A DNA stretch of 64,000 nucleotides from Sphingomonas oleivorans (GTDB lineage Bacteria > Pseudomonadota > Alphaproteobacteria > Sphingomonadales > Sphingomonadaceae): NCBI RefSeq assembly GCF_003050615.1, contig NZ_NWBU01000004.1:744001-808000 (forward strand). The letters run 5' to 3'. This document shows, piece by piece, positions 1 to 8,657 of this stretch (the first letter of the stretch is position 1; each line of letters starts with the position of its first letter). Made by a program: the position numbers and the translations under genes. The notes beneath the pieces are model-generated. The model did not search any database. It was not told the DNA's origin and worked only from the letters and a program-made list of their open reading frames with translations.

Positions 1-155
1 ACCAAAGCGAAGTCTGGGAAGTGGCGCTGGGCGTGACCAATATTTTCGACAAACGCTATTTCACGACGGGCTATGCCAATCGTAGCGTGGGCTATGCGGA
101 GGCGCTGTTCGCCCGGCCGCGCGAATGGTCGCTTCGCGTGAAGCGCACATTCTGA
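1..155 (+). CDS. TonB-dependent receptor, C-terminal end only (partial)
   Basis: The frame that is open from the left edge ends at TGA 153-155 and gives about 50 residues. They contain the motif GVTNIFDKRYF followed by alternating aromatic strands and finish in ...VKRTF, a terminal phenylalanine. This is the usual last beta-strand of an outer membrane TonB-dependent receptor, recognised by the BAM machinery. The N-terminal plug and most of the barrel lie outside the window. It runs in the same direction as the following MFS gene 90 bp away, so the receptor may supply the same substrate. The substrate cannot be told from this fragment. Confidence 0.85.
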   Translation, partial: QSEVWEVALGVTNIFDKRYFTTGYANRSVGYAEALFARPREWSLRVKRTF

Positions 156-244
156 ACAGGGACTGCCACCGGGTCGGGCCGGCGGCGATCTTCGCATGAA
201 CGGCGCGCCCGGGCGGCCGGGCTGCCCTTGAAAGAGCGCGGGGG

Positions 245-1573
245 ATGATGATGACCGAGCATAGGATCGTTGAGCGCCCATCCTCCTCCCGCAAGGGATG
301 GTATGTCGTCGGCCTGTGCATGGTCGCCTATATCTTCTCCTTCATAGACCGGCAGATATTGTCGCTGCTGATCGCGCCGATCCAGGCCGATCTGAATATC
401 CGCGATACCGAATTCGCCCTGCTCCACGGCCTTGCTTTCTCGATCTTCTACGCCACTGCCGGCCTGCCGATCGCGGGGCTGGCGGATCGCATGTCGCGCC
501 CCTTCATCATCTCGGTGGGGATAGCGGTGTGGAGCGCGGCGACGATGCTGTGCGGGCTGGCGGGCAGCTTCCTCCATCTGTTCGCCGCGCGCGTCGGCGT
601 GGGCGCGGGCGAGGCGGCACTGTCGCCCGCCACCTATTCGCTGATCAGCGATCTGTTCCCGCGCGAAAGGCTCGGCCGCGCGATCGCGGTCTATTCGCTG
701 GGCTCCTTCGCCGGCGCGGGCATCGCCTTCATCGTGGGAAGCAGCGTCATTGCCGCAGTCGGGGCGAGCGATGCCTGGGCGATCGGTGGGCTCATGCTCA
801 AGCCATGGCAGCTCACCTTCCTGCTGGTTGGCCTGCCCGGTCTGTTCCTGGCGCTGATCGTTGCCGCCACCGTCCGCGATCCGCGGCGGGCGGCACTCGG
901 GGCGAGCAGCCTTGCCGACGCACCGCCCTTCAGCGCGGTCCTCCGCACGCTCTGGCAGCATCGCGCGATCTTCGGGCCGCACATGCTCGGCTATTCGCTG
1001 GCGGCGATGAGCCTGTTCACCCTGCTCGGCTGGTCGCCGGCCTTCCTGATGCGCGGCTTCGCCATGGCGCCGCAGCAAGCCGGCTATGTGCTCGGCGCGA
1101 TCGCCGTCGTGGCGGGCGGCGGGGGCGTGCTCGCCAGCGGCACGCTGATGGACTGGCTGGCCGCGCGCGGACGCAGCGACGCGCCCTTCCTGACGGGCGT
1201 GATCGGCGCGATCGGCGTGGTGCCGGCGATCATCCTGATGGCATCGACCGATAGCGCCGCCAGCGCCGCCGTCTTTCTCGGCGTGGCGCTGTTCTTCGCC
1301 TCCTTCCCCATGCCGCCGTCGAGCGCGCTGATGCAGATCGTACCACCCCGGCCGATGCGCTCGCGCGTCTCCGCCATCTTCCTGTTCTGCAATTCGCTGG
1401 GCGGGCTCACCATCGGCTCGGTGCTGGTCGGCGCACTCAACGACCATATTTTCGGGCCCCGCAATATGGGCCTGTCGCTTGCCATCGTCATCGGCGGGGC
1501 GGCGGCACTGGCGGCGATCATCCTGTCGCGCGGGATGCGGCCCTTCCGGCAGTTCATGGCCGCCACGGCCTGA
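245..1573 (+). CDS. MFS transporter, spinster-like
   Basis: A 442-residue hydrophobic protein with about 12 membrane segments. It has an N-terminal FIDRQILSLL segment and a loop GLADRMSRP between helices 2 and 3, which is the MFS signature position, and a second cytoplasmic loop LFPRERLGRA. This pattern is common in the spinster-like carriers that sphingomonads place beside aromatic-degradation genes. Three ATG codons in a row (245, 248, 251) follow a GCGGGGG stretch, so the exact start is uncertain by two residues. It lies upstream of the iac-like genes and after a TonB receptor. Inner-membrane uptake of an aromatic acid is the likely role; the substrate is inferred only from context. Confidence 0.85.
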   Translation: MMMTEHRIVERPSSSRKGWYVVGLCMVAYIFSFIDRQILSLLIAPIQADLNIRDTEFALLHGLAFSIFYATAGLPIAGLADRMSRPFIISVGIAVWSAATMLCGLAGSFLHLFAARVGVGAGEAALSPATYSLISDLFPRERLGRAIAVYSLGSFAGAGIAFIVGSSVIAAVGASDAWAIGGLMLKPWQLTFLLVGLPGLFLALIVAATVRDPRRAALGASSLADAPPFSAVLRTLWQHRAIFGPHMLGYSLAAMSLFTLLGWSPAFLMRGFAMAPQQAGYVLGAIAVVAGGGGVLASGTLMDWLAARGRSDAPFLTGVIGAIGVVPAIILMASTDSAASAAVFLGVALFFASFPMPPSSALMQIVPPRPMRSRVSAIFLFCNSLGGLTIGSVLVGALNDHIFGPRNMGLSLAIVIGGAAALAAIILSRGMRPFRQFMAATA

Positions 1574-1579
1574 ATCCGG

Positions 1580-2572
1580 CTATCGCGCCGTAGCAAGACC
1601 GCGCGCCTGCCCGACGATCGCCCGCGCCGCCGGCATGGCGAAGCCCATCCTGTCGGCCAGCGCGAACAGCGCATCGGCGATCGCCCCCAGCTCGAGCGGC
1701 GCGCCGCGCCGGAAATCCTGCAGCATCGACGTCTCGAACGGCCCGGCGGCGCGGCCCCGCTCGACCATCGCATCGAGCGACATCGATGGCCGCACGCCAT
1801 AAAGCCCGGCCAGCGCCTCCGCTTCCCGCAGCACGGCGCGCACGCTTTCAAGCAGGTCGGGACGATGGAACAGCGCATGGAGCGTGGCGCCGCTCATGAC
1901 CGACAGCGGATTGGTCGCGAGATTGAGCGCCATCTTGGTCCAGAGATCGGCGCGGATCGCGGTGCTGATGCTCGTGCCGATCCCGGCATCCGAAAGCGTC
2001 GCGGCAAGATCGGCGATCACCAGATCGCGCTGTCCGTCCGGCCGGCCCAGAATCAGCCTCGGCGCACCGATTATGTCCACGGCTCCGTCCGCCTGCATTT
2101 GCGCGGTGATATAGACGACGCATCCGGCAATGTTCCCGGCCGGCAGCAGCCGCATCAGCACCCCGCCTGGATCGACCGTCTCGACGCTGCTGCCATCGAA
2201 ACGGCCGCCCTCTTTCTGGAAATACCACCAGGGAAGGCCGTTCACGGCGGGCACCACGATCGTGCCCGGCCCGATCATCGGCATCAGCCGGGGCAGAAAT
2301 TCGGGCAATGCCTGCGCCTTCACCGCGACGAAAAGCACATCCTGCACGCCCAGATCGGCGGGTTCGCCCAGCAGCGGCCTTGCATGAATAGTGCGCGTTC
2401 CGCTCCGCACGGCGAGGCCCGTCGCGGCAAGCTGCGCCCGGCGCGCGCCACGCGCGACGACATGCACAGCATGGCCCGCCTCCATCAGCAGGCCCGTGAT
2501 CGCTCCCCCGATCGCGCCCACCCCCGCAACGCAGATGCGTCTGGGCCGCCGGCTTGTCACGCTTCGTTCCAA
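1580..2572 (-). CDS. 2-dehydropantoate 2-reductase family (ApbA/PanE-like)
   Basis: A 330-residue protein with an N-terminal Rossmann motif GVGAIGG (about residues 17-23) and the two-domain layout of ketopantoate reductases. The middle segment AVKAQALPEF and the C-terminal helical KMALNLATNPLS segment fit the family. The start is TTG 2572: GGGGGGAG lies just upstream and a promoter-like pair is about 65 bp further up; GTG 2560 is an alternative. True PanE acts in pantothenate synthesis, but this copy lies in an aromatic catabolic island, so reduction of a catabolic 2-keto acid is equally possible. Divergent from the hydratase gene at 2712. Confidence 0.85.
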   Translation of the reverse strand: MERSVTSRRPRRICVAGVGAIGGAITGLLMEAGHAVHVVARGARRAQLAATGLAVRSGTRTIHARPLLGEPADLGVQDVLFVAVKAQALPEFLPRLMPMIGPGTIVVPAVNGLPWWYFQKEGGRFDGSSVETVDPGGVLMRLLPAGNIAGCVVYITAQMQADGAVDIIGAPRLILGRPDGQRDLVIADLAATLSDAGIGTSISTAIRADLWTKMALNLATNPLSVMSGATLHALFHRPDLLESVRAVLREAEALAGLYGVRPSMSLDAMVERGRAAGPFETSMLQDFRRGAPLELGAIADALFALADRMGFAMPAARAIVGQARGLATAR

Positions 2573-2637
2573 GACGCTCCCCCCGTCTCCACGCCGCCGG
2601 AACCGACCCGGCGCGGACCGATCGACAGCGCCCGTTC

Positions 2638-2665
2638 ATTCTGATTAGAACAGATGAATAGTCAA
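2638..2665 (-). promoter_or_regulatory. Candidate promoter of the ApbA/PanE-like gene
   Basis: On the minus strand TTGACT (2660-2665) and CAGAAT (2638-2643) are separated by 16 bp, matching 5/6 and 4/6 of the sigma-70 consensus. The implied transcript starts near 2631, about 60 nt before the TTG start at 2572. Both divergent genes share this 139-bp intergenic region. Confidence 0.45.
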
Positions 2666-2711
2666 GTTTGTTACGGACGCGTAGGCGGCCGACGATCGGA
2701 GGGAGGATGAT

Positions 2712-3524
2712 ATGAGCAATAGGGAAGGCGCCGCCGAACGGATCGATTTCGCTGCATGGCAGTTCGTGGCCGCCCGCGCCGCGGCAGAGGGGTTCAATGC
2801 CTTTCCCGGCGATGTTCCGACCGATCTCTCCACCGCTTATGCCATTCAGCAGGCAGCGACGCGGCTATGGCCCGATACGGTTGGCGGCTGGAAGGTAGGC
2901 CGCATTCCGGCTGCGTTGGAGGCCGACCTCGGCGCTGAGCGCTTCGCCGGCCCGATCTTCGCGCGCACGATCGTCGAAGGCGATGCGGCATCTCCGGCCG
3001 ATTTCCCCGTGCATCGCGGCGGCTTCGGCGCCGTCGAGGCGGAAATCGTCTTGCGGCTGGGCCACACCCCGCCGCCGCAGAAGCAATGGACCGCCGGGGA
3101 GGCCGCCGCCCTGATCGGCAGTGTCCATATCGCGATCGAGGTCGCCGGCAGCCCGCTTGCGACGATCATGCAGCTCGGCCCCACCGCATCGATCGCTGCC
3201 TTCGGCAATAATAGCGGGCTGATCCTGGGGCCGGCGATCTCCGATTGGGCCGGGCTCGGGCCCATCACCTGCGCGACGATGATCGACGACGATCAGGTCG
3301 GCAATATTATCGTGGACGATCTAACTGGGCCAATGGCGGCGCTCGCCTTCGCGCTCGAGCAGGCGCATCGCCTAGGCTCTCCCCTCCGCGAAGGCGATCT
3401 CGTCTCGACCGGCGCGCTGACGGGCGTGCATCCGATCGACATCGGCCAGCATGCACTTGCCGATTTCGGCGCGCTCGGCTCCATTTCCTGTCGGGCAGTC
3501 CCGGCCCGGCCGCTCGCTGCCTGA
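2712..3524 (+). CDS. 2-keto-4-pentenoate hydratase family (MhpD-like)
   Basis: A 270-residue protein of the fumarylacetoacetase-like hydratase/decarboxylase superfamily. Visible family features are the N-terminal helix with DLSTAYAIQQ, the GWKVGR segment (about residue 59), the acidic VEAEIV metal-site segment (about residue 108), the EVAG segment and LREGDLVSTGALTG near the C-terminus. GGAGGGAGG sits 5 nt before the ATG, which supports the start. MhpD-type enzymes hydrate 2-hydroxypenta-2,4-dienoate in meta-cleavage pathways. No extradiol dioxygenase is in the window, so the in vivo substrate is open. Confidence 0.85.
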   Translation: MSNREGAAERIDFAAWQFVAARAAAEGFNAFPGDVPTDLSTAYAIQQAATRLWPDTVGGWKVGRIPAALEADLGAERFAGPIFARTIVEGDAASPADFPVHRGGFGAVEAEIVLRLGHTPPPQKQWTAGEAAALIGSVHIAIEVAGSPLATIMQLGPTASIAAFGNNSGLILGPAISDWAGLGPITCATMIDDDQVGNIIVDDLTGPMAALAFALEQAHRLGSPLREGDLVSTGALTGVHPIDIGQHALADFGALGSISCRAVPARPLAA

Positions 3525-3546
3525 AACAGCCGGTGACGGACGCCCT

Positions 3547-4044
3547 TCAGGCGGAGGCCTCCGCCGCCGCAAGATGGTGATAGGCGCGATTGAAGTAGAT
3601 CAGGCCTTCGATTTCCGCATGCAGCCGGATGTCCTCCACTTCGGCGAAGAAGACGCTGTGGCTGCCGACCTCGCTGACCGAGGCGATGCGGCAGTCGAGC
3701 GCGACCGAGGCGTCGGCGAGCACGGGCGCGCCCGTCTCGAGCCGGGTCCAGTCTGCCTCGGGCCCAAACCGTTCGGCCATGTCGGCGGCGCCGGCGAAGC
3801 GCGCGGAGAGCGGCGCGTGCCGGCCGGCGAGCACATTGACGCACAGCACGCCATTGGCCTTGAGCAGGACGTTCGCGCGCGAGGCGCGGTTGACGCAGAC
3901 GAGCAGCGTCGGCGGCGTATCGGTCACGCTGCACACGGCCGAGGCAGTGATGCCATGGCGTCCCGCCGGTCCATCCGTCGTGACGAGGTTCACCGCCGCG
4001 CCCAGGCGCGCCATGGCCGTGCGGAAGTCGGCGCTTTCGATCAT
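3547..4044 (-). CDS. iacG: Flavin reductase, IacG-like
   Basis: A 165-residue flavin reductase-like (HpaC/DIM6-NTAB) protein. The family pattern is visible: FRTAMARLGAAVNLVTT at the start, HGITASAVCSVTDTPPTLLVCVN as the flavin-binding region (about residues 29-51) and NVLAGRH in the middle. Such enzymes reduce free FAD or FMN with NAD(P)H and hand it to a two-component monooxygenase. The likely partner is the acyl-CoA-dehydrogenase-like oxygenase at 7470-8657. It follows the SDR gene by 9 nt and is the last gene of the minus-strand unit. The name rests on family plus gene order. Confidence 0.8.
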   Translation of the reverse strand: MIESADFRTAMARLGAAVNLVTTDGPAGRHGITASAVCSVTDTPPTLLVCVNRASRANVLLKANGVLCVNVLAGRHAPLSARFAGAADMAERFGPEADWTRLETGAPVLADASVALDCRIASVSEVGSHSVFFAEVEDIRLHAEIEGLIYFNRAYHHLAAAEASA

Positions 4045-4053
4045 GATCCGTCC

Positions 4054-4797
4054 TCAGCGCATGAACAGGCCGCCATTCACGTCCCAGGTCGCGCCCGTCA
4101 CGAAACCGGCCTCGGCTGCTGCGAGGCGGACGACGAGATCGGCGACGAAGGCCGGATCGCCGAGCGCGCCTACGGGAATGCCGGCAACAAGCTGCGGCAG
4201 GCGCTCCTCCGGCACGATCGCGCGCACCGACGGCAGGTCGAGCGGGCCCGGCGCGATCGCGTTGACGGTGATGCCGAACGGCGCCAGATCGCGCGCGAAC
4301 ACCTTGGTCAAGGTCAGGATCCCACCCTTGGACGCGGCATAATGCGCGCCCGTCGCGGTGCCGCCATTCTGCCCGGCAAGCGAGGCGATGTTGACGATCC
4401 GGCCATAGCCGCGCGCCTTGAAATGGCGCCCGAAGACCTGGCTGCCGAGAAAGGTGCCGCGCAGATTGACCGCGATCACCGCGTCGAACTCCTCCGCGCC
4501 GATCTCCAGCACCGGCGTCGCGCGCGTCACCACCGCATTGTTGACGAGGATCTCGACCGTGCCCCAGCGCGCGCGCATCGCATCGCGCACCGCTGTGAAC
4601 GCCGCCTCCTCGCGCACGTCGAGGCGGAAGCCCATGGCGGTGTCGCCCGAGGCGTCGAGCGCGTCCGCCAGCGCCTGCGCGGCCTCCCCGTCAATGTCGC
4701 CAATGGCGACGCGATGGCCGGCGGCATGGAGCGCGCGCGCGATCGCTGCCCCCAGCCCCTTGGCGCCGCCGGTGACGAGCGCTGCGTGCGCGCTCAC
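4054..4797 (-). CDS. iacE: Short-chain dehydrogenase, IacE-like
   Basis: A 247-residue classical SDR. The cofactor motif TGGAKGLG is at residues 9-16, NNA at about 87, catalytic Ser139 in NIASLAG, and Y153-x3-K157. The start is GTG 4797, whose GTGA overlaps the stop of the Rieske beta gene, showing translational coupling. In known iac clusters the SDR IacE acts on an oxidised indole-acetate intermediate (2-oxo/hydroxy forms). The position between the oxygenase subunits and the flavin reductase fits that assignment. All catalytic residues are intact. Confidence 0.82.
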   Translation of the reverse strand: MSAHAALVTGGAKGLGAAIARALHAAGHRVAIGDIDGEAAQALADALDASGDTAMGFRLDVREEAAFTAVRDAMRARWGTVEILVNNAVVTRATPVLEIGAEEFDAVIAVNLRGTFLGSQVFGRHFKARGYGRIVNIASLAGQNGGTATGAHYAASKGGILTLTKVFARDLAPFGITVNAIAPGPLDLPSVRAIVPEERLPQLVAGIPVGALGDPAFVADLVVRLAAAEAGFVTGATWDVNGGLFMR

Positions 4798-5288
4798 AGC
4801 AGATAGCCGATGCCGTGGAGCGCATCGTCCGAATTGATCAGCCGGATCACCTTGCGGTCGAGCGCCAGCCCGCCATTGGCGCGGACGATGCGGTAGTTCA
4901 GGTCGGCGGCGAGCAGGCGCGTCGTCTCATATTTATATTCGACCAGCAGCATCGCCGCGTCGAGCTCGATCGCGCCCGCCTCCGCAGCCGTCTCGACGAA
5001 GCGCGAGACGGTGCGCACCGTGCGCGCGGGCGGCGCCGACGACATGGAAAAGCCGCTCTTCAGCCGCTTGACCCGCGCCTCGCGCATCGCCTGATCGTCA
5101 TAGGCGACGTTGAGCGTGCCGGCATAGTCGGTCGTGCCGCGGTCGATCGGGATGACATAGCGCCCCGCCGCGCTCCACAGCGCCAGCCAGGGCGCATAGG
5201 CGCAGCGGTCGAGCATCTCCGCCTCGCGCCAGATGAAGGCGATCGCCTCGTGCAGATCGATCGCGGCGCCGTCGGTCTCCAGGCTCAT
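4794..5288 (-). CDS. iacD: Aromatic-ring-hydroxylating dioxygenase beta subunit, IacD-like
   Basis: A 164-residue protein with the cystatin-like fold pattern of ring-hydroxylating dioxygenase small subunits: an N-terminal helix EAIAFIWREAEMLD, then YAPWLALWSAAGRYVIP, and a C-terminal strand set ending DRKVIRLINSDD. It carries no metal site, as expected for the structural subunit. The start at 5288 overlaps the alpha-subunit stop by four bases (ATGA). An upstream in-frame extension to 5414 exists but lies inside the alpha gene and reads as low-complexity arginine-rich sequence, so it was not used. Confidence 0.85.
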   Translation of the reverse strand: MSLETDGAAIDLHEAIAFIWREAEMLDRCAYAPWLALWSAAGRYVIPIDRGTTDYAGTLNVAYDDQAMREARVKRLKSGFSMSSAPPARTVRTVSRFVETAAEAGAIELDAAMLLVEYKYETTRLLAADLNYRIVRANGGLALDRKVIRLINSDDALHGIGYLL

Positions 5289-6562
5289 GCCGTCATCATC
5301 CTTTTCCACATCGCATAGGCCGCGCGCATGCCCGTCTCGGCGCTGACGTCGCCGACATTGTCGCCGGCGCCATGGCCCGTCAGCGGATCGGTGCCGCGAT
5401 TGACCAGGATCCACAGATCCTCGCCCGCCGCCGCGCCGCGCTGCACGCGCTCCCAGCCCTCGGCATCATCGGGGCTGCCAAAGCCCATCGGCCCCTGGAA
5501 ATGCTCGTGCAGCCTCAGCCGCATGCGGTTGCCCGCCTCGGGTCCGCCATCCATGGCGAGCGCGATATGGCTGATCTCCGTCTCAGTGACCGAGACCGGA
5601 CGCAGCACGCGGAAGAAAGCCATCGAGCAGGCGACATTGGGAAAGAGGTTGAGGTTGAAGCCGGTGCCGCCAACCGCGCGGACGATGCGGCGCACCTGCT
5701 CGTCCGAATGGCCTTCCGCGGCAAGCTCGTCAGCCAGCGCCTGGAAGCGCTCGGGGATCGGCGCGTCGAGATTTTCCTCCAGATCGACCAGATCGGGGAT
5801 CATCACCATCACGCTATGGCCATTGCCGAGATCCTCGATCCAGCCGCCCTGCCCCAGCACGTCGAACAGCTCCTCGGTCTCGTCGTCGAGCGAGGTGAGG
5901 AAGCTCTTGTGGACGATCGGGAAATGATAGGCGTCGGTGGTGTTCTCGAGCTGGATCTTCCAATTGCCGCGAAAGCGGAACCGATGCTCGCCGGCGGCCT
6001 TCACGCCAAAGCCCGCGCCCTGCTTCATGAACAGGTCGATCCACTTCTTCGCCGGGCCGAGATAGTCGGCCAAAGGCTCCACATCCGGATTGAAGGTGGC
6101 GAAGATCAGGCCATTATATTCCTCGGTCCGGAGCGCCACGAGCGGATAGTCGGCCTTGTCGAAATCCTGCGCATAGCCCGCCGCATGCGGCACCGCGCGC
6201 AGCCGCCCGTCCACATCATAACTCCAGCCATGATAGGGGCAGACGAACACGCTCGCCTTGCCCTTCTTCTGCTCGCACACGCTCGCCGCGCGGTGGCGGC
6301 AGCGGTTGAGCAGCACATGCACCTGGCCCGCCCGGTCGCGCGTCACGATCACCGGCTGGCGGCCGACATGCGCCGTCTTGAAGCTGTTCTTGCCCGGCAG
6401 CTCGCTCGCATGCGCGACCCACACCCAGGTCTTGGTGAAGATCCGCTCCATCTCCGCCTCGAACAGGGCAGGATCGCGGTACAGCGACGTATGGACCCGG
6501 TCCTCGCGCACCAGCGAACCATAATCCGGCACAGACGCCGCATCGCTAGGCAATGTCCCCAT
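5285..6562 (-). CDS. iacC: Rieske dioxygenase alpha subunit, IacC-like
   Basis: A 425-residue Rieske non-haem iron oxygenase. The [2Fe-2S] ligands are C88-x-H90 and C108-PY-H111 followed by GW. The mononuclear iron site appears in NWKIQLENTTDAYH as D210, H213 and H218, with a candidate third ligand in D365-D366 (PDDAEGW). Start ATG 6562 has GGAG six bases upstream and avoids overlapping the previous gene; ATG 6574 is the alternative. In the iac pathway the IacC/IacD pair oxygenates the 2-oxindole-type intermediate towards catechol. No reductase or ferredoxin gene is in the window to supply electrons. Confidence 0.88.
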   Translation of the reverse strand: MGTLPSDAASVPDYGSLVREDRVHTSLYRDPALFEAEMERIFTKTWVWVAHASELPGKNSFKTAHVGRQPVIVTRDRAGQVHVLLNRCRHRAASVCEQKKGKASVFVCPYHGWSYDVDGRLRAVPHAAGYAQDFDKADYPLVALRTEEYNGLIFATFNPDVEPLADYLGPAKKWIDLFMKQGAGFGVKAAGEHRFRFRGNWKIQLENTTDAYHFPIVHKSFLTSLDDETEELFDVLGQGGWIEDLGNGHSVMVMIPDLVDLEENLDAPIPERFQALADELAAEGHSDEQVRRIVRAVGGTGFNLNLFPNVACSMAFFRVLRPVSVTETEISHIALAMDGGPEAGNRMRLRLHEHFQGPMGFGSPDDAEGWERVQRGAAAGEDLWILVNRGTDPLTGHGAGDNVGDVSAETGMRAAYAMWKRMMTA

Positions 6563-6563
6563 C

Positions 6564-7094
6564 TCAGTCTCCATGGCTGTCGGGTACGGGCACCGGCGCG
6601 GGATCATCCCAGCGATCGACCGGCCGGCTGAACAGATTTTCGGTCTCGAAACGCGCGATCCGCCACCGCCCTTCCTCGACCGCGAAGCGGACATGAAGCC
6701 GCGCCGCACGAAGATCGGACGTGCCCGATGCATAGGTCGAAGTCTGCAGCATCACCCAGCTTCCTTCGGCCGCATCGCCCTCGACGCGGATCACTTCCGA
6801 GGTCAGGAAATGCGCGTTCATTGCGAAATACGGCACGGGCCCGCGATAGCGGTCGAGCATCGCCACGATCGCGTCGCGTCCGCAATGGCCGCCAAAAGCC
6901 GCGCCATAACGCGCACCCTTGCCGGCCCACAAAGCATCGCGGGTGAAGAGCGCGCCAAGCTCGTCCATCGGCGTCGTCGCGTCGAGCCGGTCGCACAGCT
7001 CCATATAGCGCGCCATCACGCCCCGGATCGCGCTCTCCGCCTCCAGCCGCTCGAGCCGGGCGAGCAGCACGCCGATATCGCCCGCCCCGCTCAT
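6564..7094 (-). CDS. iacI: SnoaL/NTF2-like protein, IacI-like
   Basis: A 176-residue protein with the SnoaL-like cone fold pattern: helix SAIRGVMARYMELCDRLD, then LGALFTRDALWAGKG, and C-terminal strands EEGRWRIARFETENLFSR. Start ATG 7094 overlaps the stop of the upstream small gene (ATGA). Proteins of this fold in oxygenase operons include dioxygenase beta-like subunits, isomerases and cyclases, so the catalytic role is not fixed by sequence. In described iac clusters the small gene iacI encodes a protein of this kind with an unclear function. Assignment is by family and position. Confidence 0.7.
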   Translation of the reverse strand: MSGAGDIGVLLARLERLEAESAIRGVMARYMELCDRLDATTPMDELGALFTRDALWAGKGARYGAAFGGHCGRDAIVAMLDRYRGPVPYFAMNAHFLTSEVIRVEGDAAEGSWVMLQTSTYASGTSDLRAARLHVRFAVEEGRWRIARFETENLFSRPVDRWDDPAPVPVPDSHGD

Positions 7095-7453
7095 GCGGGG
7101 ATGACGAGCTCGCGGCCGATCCGCGCCTCGACGCGCATATATTTCCACAGCCGGTGCGCGCCCACCTCGGTCACGCGAAACAGGTTGCACGCCGCCACCG
7201 CGGTCGCCCGGTCGGGCACGTCGGCGAGGATATAGAAGGTCCAGGGCCAGCCATTGGGCGAGGTGCCGACCATCGTCTCGTCATCGTCGAGCGTGCCGAG
7301 CACCTCGACCCCGGGCAGGTCGCGAATGCCCTTGAGCATCTCCCCCGTCGCCTTCCAGACGGTGCCGATCTCGGATGCCGGAAGGTCGAAGAAATTCTGC
7401 GTTACGGCACCGCAGAACAGTACGCGAAGCTTCTTGGGCGTTTCAGTGGCCAT
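7091..7453 (-). CDS. iacB: Small IacB-like protein
   Basis: A 120-residue cytoplasmic protein without signal peptide or membrane segment. It starts MATETPKKLRVLFCGAV and contains a hydrophobic core strand pattern around WTFYILADVPDRATAVAACNLFR, resembling the dimeric alpha-beta (ferredoxin-like) fold of monooxygenase-like or EthD-like proteins. The fold is inferred by eye. It sits between the monooxygenase and SnoaL-like genes with ATGA coupling to the latter, the position and size expected of iacB. The biochemical role of IacB is not something the sequence reveals. Confidence 0.65.
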   Translation of the reverse strand: MATETPKKLRVLFCGAVTQNFFDLPASEIGTVWKATGEMLKGIRDLPGVEVLGTLDDDETMVGTSPNGWPWTFYILADVPDRATAVAACNLFRVTEVGAHRLWKYMRVEARIGRELVIPA

Positions 7454-7469
7454 CGGATCGATCCTTCTG

Positions 7470-8657
7470 TCAGGGAAAGCCGGGGGGCGTATCGAGGCCG
7501 AGCAGCACGCGCCCGGCATTCTGCCAGGTGCCTTCGGACAGAAAGGCATGCTGCACGACGACCATCGCGTCCTGGACGTGGCGCGCGAGCGGATGCGCGG
7601 AATAGATGCCGGTCGTGCCCGACAGCGTATAGGCGGTCCGCGCGACATCCGCGCCGACACGCGCGACATGGCTCGACGCCAGCCGCAGCATATTGGCCTT
7701 CTCCACCGGCAGGGGATCGCCCCCGCTCACGATCGCGAAGGCCTCCTCGGTCGCCTCATAGAAGAAGGCACGCGCCGAACGCAGCGCGGCCTCGGCCTTC
7801 GCCAGCTCGATCTGCACATAGGCGCGGTCGGCAAGCAGCGGGGCCCCCGTGATCGAGGCCCTGCCGCCTGCCATCGCGACGATCTCGTCGAGCGCCGCGC
7901 GCGCCACCCCGATCGCGACCACCGCCAGCACCTGCGCGGCGAGCGCCATGGAGGGATAGCGGTAGAGCGGCAGGTCGAGCGTCGCCGGGCTGCCCCGCAC
8001 GAAGGTCCATTCATGCGGCACGACCACCTTGTCGACCAGCAGATCGTGGCTGCCCGTGCCCTGGAGACCGATCACCTCCCAATTGGGCAGGATCGTCACC
8101 TTCTCGGCGGGCATCACCGCCATGCGCGGCAGGCCAGCGCTGGGGCCTTCCTCGCTCTTCACGCCGACGCCGATCAGCGACGCACCGGTCGCACCACTGC
8201 CGAACTGCCAGCGGCCCGAAACCTCCAGCCCGCCCTCCACAGCCACCGCCTTCTGCGGCGGGAACAGCGCGCCCGCGAACACGACATCCGGCCCGTCGGC
8301 ATAGATTTGCTCGAGCGTCGCGAGCGGCAGCGAGGCGAGATACATGGATGACACGCCGAAGCTCGCCACCCAGCCGGCCGACCCGTCCGCCGTCGCGATC
8401 CGCTCGATCAGCCGCAGGAAATCGGCGGGCGACGCCTCGTCCCCACCGAAGCGCTTCGCGACGAGCGTGCGATAGACGCCGGCCGCCCGCATCAGCCGGA
8501 CGACTTCGTCGCTCATCTGCCGCTGTGCGCCAAACTCCGCACGGCCTTCGCGCAGAACGCCAAGCAGCTCCGCCAAGGCCTCGTCGCGTGCGGCGGCCCC
8601 AATCCCATCCTTCGCCATTCTCGCCTTTCCGCCCAGCGCGTCCATCATTTCGCTCAT
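7470..8657 (-). CDS. iacA: Acyl-CoA-dehydrogenase-like flavin monooxygenase, IacA-like
   Basis: A 395-residue protein of the acyl-CoA dehydrogenase fold, in the subgroup of reduced-flavin-dependent two-component monooxygenases (HpaH/XiaF/IacA type). Visible are the N-terminal helical domain with LMRAAGVYRTLVAKRFGG, the middle beta domain with GGLEVSGRWQFGSGATGASL and the C-terminal four-helix region ending in HPLARHVQDAMVVVQHAF. No acyl-CoA specificity is implied. In the iac pathway this enzyme makes the first attack on the indole ring with flavin from IacG. Start ATG 8657 overlaps the amidase stop (ATGA), so it is translationally coupled. Confidence 0.82.
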   Translation of the reverse strand: MSEMMDALGGKARMAKDGIGAAARDEALAELLGVLREGRAEFGAQRQMSDEVVRLMRAAGVYRTLVAKRFGGDEASPADFLRLIERIATADGSAGWVASFGVSSMYLASLPLATLEQIYADGPDVVFAGALFPPQKAVAVEGGLEVSGRWQFGSGATGASLIGVGVKSEEGPSAGLPRMAVMPAEKVTILPNWEVIGLQGTGSHDLLVDKVVVPHEWTFVRGSPATLDLPLYRYPSMALAAQVLAVVAIGVARAALDEIVAMAGGRASITGAPLLADRAYVQIELAKAEAALRSARAFFYEATEEAFAIVSGGDPLPVEKANMLRLASSHVARVGADVARTAYTLSGTTGIYSAHPLARHVQDAMVVVQHAFLSEGTWQNAGRVLLGLDTPPGFP

